64,000 bases of DNA from Crocinitomicaceae bacterium (GTDB taxonomy: Bacteria; Bacteroidota; Bacteroidia; Flavobacteriales_D; Crocinitomicaceae), in contig JACJYW010000008.1 in the NCBI GenBank assembly GCA_020635955.1, positions 62,001-126,000 on the forward strand, in the 5' to 3' direction. Position 1 is the stretch's first letter; every line of letters starts with the position of its first letter. Below the pieces are notes generated by a model. That model made no database searches, was not told where the DNA came from, and saw only the letters and a list, made by a program, of their open reading frames with translations. The translations under genes were made by a program, and so were the position numbers. Positions 61,426 to 64,000 of this stretch are shown one piece after another.

Positions 61426-61547
61426 TTGGCAAATAGGGTTGTGATCACCATGAATAAATTTGGGATCAGTAAGTATATTTTTTCATGGCCTAGGCCAACC
61501 GGTGGGATTCGTTAGTTAGCAATAGAACTACCCACCGGTTTTTTATT
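61426..61547 (+). ncRNA. candidate small RNA 2 (about 120 nt)
   Basis: Plus-strand interval between two minus-strand genes. Promoter-like TACCTTTA (61412-61419) and TGTATTTG (61421-61428) precede it. A hairpin TGATC-A-CCA/TGGGATCA (61442-61468, one bulged A) ends in the block ATCAGTA ... ATTTTTTCATGG (61465-61488), which is nearly identical to the block of candidate 1 (18 of 24 ungapped, about 22 of 25 with gaps). A terminator AACCGGTGGG/CCCACCGGTT with a T-run ends it. No plus-strand gene lies downstream, so it cannot be a leader. A 21-codon ORF starting at an ATG (61450-61515) runs through the block, so a micropeptide is an alternative. Confidence 0.5.
61497..61547 (+). terminator. intrinsic terminator without an upstream plus-strand gene
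   Basis: Stem AACCGGTGGG (61497-61506) with CCCACCGGTT (61531-61540), 24-base loop, then TTTTTATTTT. The minus-strand reading lacks a T-run, so it serves plus-strand transcription. Confidence 0.85.
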
Positions 61548-62592
61548 TTAGTAGCTTTTGTAGTTCGTCGTCAAGACCCGAACTTGGCCGTTTGGCATCA
61601 AGATCAATGATGTTCCCATTTTCATCCAGGATCATGTATCTTGGTATGGTCTGAATGGAATATTTCGTGGTAATTTCTTTCAGATCTTCTTTCGTGATGA
61701 AAATACTGTGCTCAAAACCTTCTTCCTTGGCCATTTTTTCCCAATCTTCTTGCTTACAGAATGAAGCTATTCCAAGGAAAGTAACCTGGTCCTTATATTT
61801 TTTCTCTAATTCATGTAAAGCTGGAAACTCAGCTTTACATGGTCCACACCAGGTAGCCCAAAAATCGACTACCGTTATCTTACCAAAATAATCACTGATC
61901 TTAACTTCTTTTCCTTCGAGATTAATGCCTTTTGCATCTTCCATTCTTTTACCGATCTCTTCTTTTTTCATTTGGTTAAAAGCAATTTGCTTATATACTC
62001 TCCCCTTATCCATTTCTGTTGAAGATTTGCTATCCTCAGATAATTCAAGAAATACCGTTTTTAATTCAGGAAATTGTAAAGCGGAAAAATCCATCAATGA
62101 TCGGAAAGAACTGTCAACGAATTCTATCATTTTAAAATATTGAGTTGTATCTGAATTTTCACTGTTTTTGTACAGTTGGTAATAAAATTCTCTTTCAAGA
62201 TCATTCGCTTCCATTAATAAAAATATCTTGGCCATGTAATTATTTCGTTCTGATCCAGTGCCGCTAAACATCAGCATTTCATCAAAATATTGAGTATTTA
62301 TTTCTAATCTGACCTTCTCTCCTTTGTCGATATATAATCTAGCAAACTCGTTACCATCAAATAGCTGAAAATTGGTCATTGAGTCAACAGTTGTCGTCAG
62401 GATAAATTCTCCATTATCTAATTTACAAGAGTCATGCACGACAGTGATCCATGTATTATCAGAAAATTTCCAATTCTGTAGATATACCCAATCTCCTTTA
62501 GGATTGAATATGGTTCCGCTTACCTCAATTTTCTCTTGTGACCAAACAACAGCATTCAGAATAAGGAATGCCAATAAAAATGTTTTCTTCAT
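61543..62592 (-). CDS. TlpA/ResA-like thioredoxin-fold protein
   Basis: Protein of 349 residues with a signal peptide (MKKTFLLAFLILNAVVWS). Residues about 20-110 match the DUF4369-like beta domain found in front of Bacteroidota thioredoxins (VSGTIFNPKGDWVYLQNW). A helical middle follows, and the TlpA-like domain starts at about 225. The active site is WATWCGPC (C249, C252), and the cis-proline region is YSIQTIPRYMILDENG. It probably reduces or rearranges disulfides in the periplasm, relevant to the many cysteine-rich secreted proteins. The frame reaches a TTG at 62607, but the ATG at 62592, five bases after the upstream stop codon, is chosen. It is the second gene of a two-gene operon. Confidence 0.9.
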   Translation of the reverse strand: MKKTFLLAFLILNAVVWSQEKIEVSGTIFNPKGDWVYLQNWKFSDNTWITVVHDSCKLDNGEFILTTTVDSMTNFQLFDGNEFARLYIDKGEKVRLEINTQYFDEMLMFSGTGSERNNYMAKIFLLMEANDLEREFYYQLYKNSENSDTTQYFKMIEFVDSSFRSLMDFSALQFPELKTVFLELSEDSKSSTEMDKGRVYKQIAFNQMKKEEIGKRMEDAKGINLEGKEVKISDYFGKITVVDFWATWCGPCKAEFPALHELEKKYKDQVTFLGIASFCKQEDWEKMAKEEGFEHSIFITKEDLKEITTKYSIQTIPRYMILDENGNIIDLDAKRPSSGLDDELQKLLK

Positions 62593-62596
62593 AGGG

Positions 62597-62980
62597 TTAT
62601 TTATCAAGTTTATCTGCCTCTTTCAGCAAGGAAATTATCTGCTCTACATCTTTTTCAATTTCTTCAAGGGTATAAAAGGTTTTAAGATGTACGTGTTTTC
62701 TATTTCCCGTTTCAAGATAATTATTTGGCGTCATTAAATAGCCTTTTGCAAATCCAAATTCTACCCCATTCTTGGTTTTCTTTCCCCAGGGAACGGAACC
62801 AGGCCAAATAAAGCAAATGGTTTTATTCCTGTAATAAAAGGGAACATTCCAGGATAATTTTTCCTTAATGTCAGGAATTGTTTCTTTTATAATATCGCGC
62901 AGCAAACCAACCATTAACTGTTCACTTTCTGGCAGATATTCATAAAATTCCACAAATGAGTTAAACTTGAAATCCTGCAT
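62597..62980 (-). CDS. DUF1801 domain protein
   Basis: Protein of 127 residues with the DUF1801 (YdhG-like) pattern: LPESEQLMVGLLRDIIKETI, KEKLSWNVPFYYRNKTICFI and VEFGFAKGYLM. These proteins are small, cytoplasmic and of unknown function. The TTG at 63001 is rejected in favour of the ATG at 62980. The stop codon lies four bases before the start of the thioredoxin-like gene, so the two form an operon, although their functions do not obviously fit. Confidence 0.88.
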   Translation of the reverse strand: MQDFKFNSFVEFYEYLPESEQLMVGLLRDIIKETIPDIKEKLSWNVPFYYRNKTICFIWPGSVPWGKKTKNGVEFGFAKGYLMTPNNYLETGNRKHVHLKTFYTLEEIEKDVEQIISLLKEADKLDK

Positions 62981-63097
62981 TAATTTTCGGGTTAAAAACA
63001 ATTGCCTTTTGAAATGTAAAACTTTTACTGCTTGCTTTTGGAGACAATTATTTTAATTTTAACAACAATAATTTTACCGTTGCAAAGTTAGATTATT

Positions 63098-63745
63098 ATG
63101 AAAAGAACTATGTTAACCGCTTTTGCGATTATTTGCACGCTTTCCCTGAGTGCGCAAGAAGATGCAAATCCTAAAAAGTCATACCTGGACAAAGGACAAT
63201 TTTCTTTTGGTATGCGAACTACAACCAGTTTATTTGGTCATGATAACATTCCCGGTTTGGGAGTGGGTGGTCAGATGAGGTGGCAATTTCTAGACTACAT
63301 TAATACGGAATGGTTTGCTGATTGGATCACCATTGATCTGGATGGAGCCGGCACGAGAAATAATGCACATATTGGATGGTCTGTCATGTTCTATCCGATA
63401 AAAACAGGAAGAATTGTTCCGTATGCTATAGCTGGTCATTGTTTTGATTATGCCAAAGTAATACCGTTAAGTACTACTTATCTGGATAGAAGCGCAGATA
63501 TTGTAACACGTTGGAGTTCTGCCATTCAAGGTGGTCTGGGCTCTCATTTTTATTTGACCGAGCGTTTCAATGTGAGTTTAGCGGCACAGTATATGTTGCA
63601 CTTGGGAAATCATCTTGAATATGAAATTCAGGACACTCCGAACGGACCTTATCTAAATACAGATAGCCATGTCAAAGGTCCTGGCCTGGAAGGGCATATT
63701 TTGTTGACGGCAAGCTTAAATATTAGAATAGCAGATCTATGGTAA
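63098..63745 (+). CDS. outer-membrane beta-barrel-like protein
   Basis: Protein of 215 residues with a signal peptide (MKRTMLTAFAIICTLSLSAQ). The mature part alternates hydrophobic and polar residues in strands, with aromatic belts (MRWQFLDYINTEWFADWITI, HIGWSVMFYPIKTGRIVPYA) and a C-terminal strand ending in an aromatic residue (LNIRIADLW), as in 8-stranded outer-membrane barrels. No specific family recognised. The next gene is a second secreted, barrel-like protein starting at its stop codon, so they form an operon. Confidence 0.8.
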   Translation: MKRTMLTAFAIICTLSLSAQEDANPKKSYLDKGQFSFGMRTTTSLFGHDNIPGLGVGGQMRWQFLDYINTEWFADWITIDLDGAGTRNNAHIGWSVMFYPIKTGRIVPYAIAGHCFDYAKVIPLSTTYLDRSADIVTRWSSAIQGGLGSHFYLTERFNVSLAAQYMLHLGNHLEYEIQDTPNGPYLNTDSHVKGPGLEGHILLTASLNIRIADLW

Positions 63746-63747
63746 GA

Positions 63748-64000
63748 ATGAGGATATTATTTGTTGTCATAGCCATAACTGCAGTTATGTCAACGAGAGC
63801 GCAGAATCAGGAACGAGATTGGAAGATCAATGCAGCTTTTTCATTTGCGCCTGGATTCATTACTGAAAATACAAGAACTATCCAGTTGCATGGGTATTTA
63901 GGATACCTGCAGGATCATATTCAAGTCAGAGGTGATGCTTTTTATTTCTTGGGATCATCAGGTGATAGACCGAGATTTGAATACAATCATCACATCTATA
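63748..64000 (+). CDS. outer-membrane-like protein, N-terminal part (3' end outside window)
   Basis: Open frame running off the window. Signal peptide MRILFVVIAITAVMSTRAQ, followed by strands typical of barrel proteins (DWKINAAFSFAPGFI, IQLHGYLGYLQDHIQVRGDA). An alternative ATG at 63739 in the same frame overlaps the upstream stop codon. It resembles the preceding gene in style, but similarity beyond the barrel pattern cannot be judged from 84 residues. Confidence 0.75.
   Translation, partial: MRILFVVIAITAVMSTRAQNQERDWKINAAFSFAPGFITENTRTIQLHGYLGYLQDHIQVRGDAFYFLGSSGDRPRFEYNHHIY

Noticed and set aside
61238..61432. 64-residue minus-strand frame upstream of ctaA
   Set aside because: It overlaps the ctaA start and the candidate small RNA, has a TTG start and shows no recognisable sequence feature.
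61445..61515. Minus-strand short peptide gene through the conserved block (Met-Lys-Lys then stop in both copies)
   Set aside because: Both copies give only six-codon ORFs on the minus strand (MKKIYY and MKKYTY). Translated similarity in other frames follows from DNA identity of the block, and the terminators are oriented for plus-strand transcription.

Overview
The window looks like a chromosomal stretch from an AT-rich member of the Bacteroidota, most likely Flavobacteriales. The evidence is several very large secreted proteins with type IX secretion (T9SS) C-terminal sorting domains of both kinds (short type A and gliding-associated CHU_C/type B), a PorP/SprF-type outer-membrane partner, a fused MurF-alanine racemase, a DUF2480 gene, and many upstream copies of the Bacteroidota -7 promoter element TAnnTTTG. 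I see no IS element, prophage, CRISPR array, tRNA or rRNA.

Layout. 1-2749: end of thymidine kinase and the murF-alr fusion. 2737-7185: a phosphatase-superfamily enzyme, a pterin synthase homologue, a lipoprotein and an RDD membrane protein. 7297-11382: a PKD/SprB-repeat cargo protein. 11372-13944: a small secreted protein and the sufS-sufE-DUF59 iron-sulfur operon, divergent from an aminotransferase/omega-amidase pair (14071-16010). 16118-17998: a second type A cargo protein. 18456-27380: a three-gene unit of a thioester alpha-2-macroglobulin, a small secreted protein and a TPR/SpoIIE phosphatase. 27505-31415: lipoproteins, a duplicated zinc-ribbon gene pair, REP-like repeats and two secreted proteins. 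31560-37450: an operon of a tail-fibre-like secreted protein, a CHU_C adhesin and SprF. 37501-39099: a GH3-family protein. 39430-48176: a small secreted protein and a 2799-residue HYR-repeat CHU_C adhesin. 48208-50195: an RhlE-type RNA helicase, a probable small RNA and DUF2480. 50197-57102: a 2301-residue IgGFc-binding/SprB-repeat CHU_C protein. 57230-64000: an epimerase, a triple-domain prolyl isomerase, a heme A synthase, a second probable small RNA, a thioredoxin-like protein and outer-membrane proteins.

How it works together: the dominant theme is the cell surface. Six proteins carry T9SS sorting domains; others are signal-peptide proteins, lipoproteins or envelope folding factors (cyclophilin-FKBP-FKBP, TlpA-like thioredoxin). 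Housekeeping genes (wall synthesis, Fe-S assembly, heme A, nucleotide salvage) are interspersed as short operons.

The most interesting unexplained signal is a pair of plus-strand, gene-free intervals (about 49552-49673 and 61426-61547). They share a nearly identical 24-base block, ATCAGTA...ATTTTTTCATGG, which in each copy follows a hairpin and lies just before a strong intrinsic terminator. I interpret them as two members of a small-RNA family. The conserved U-rich CAUGG segment is complementary to the start region (CCAUGAAAAAA) of secreted-protein genes in the same window.
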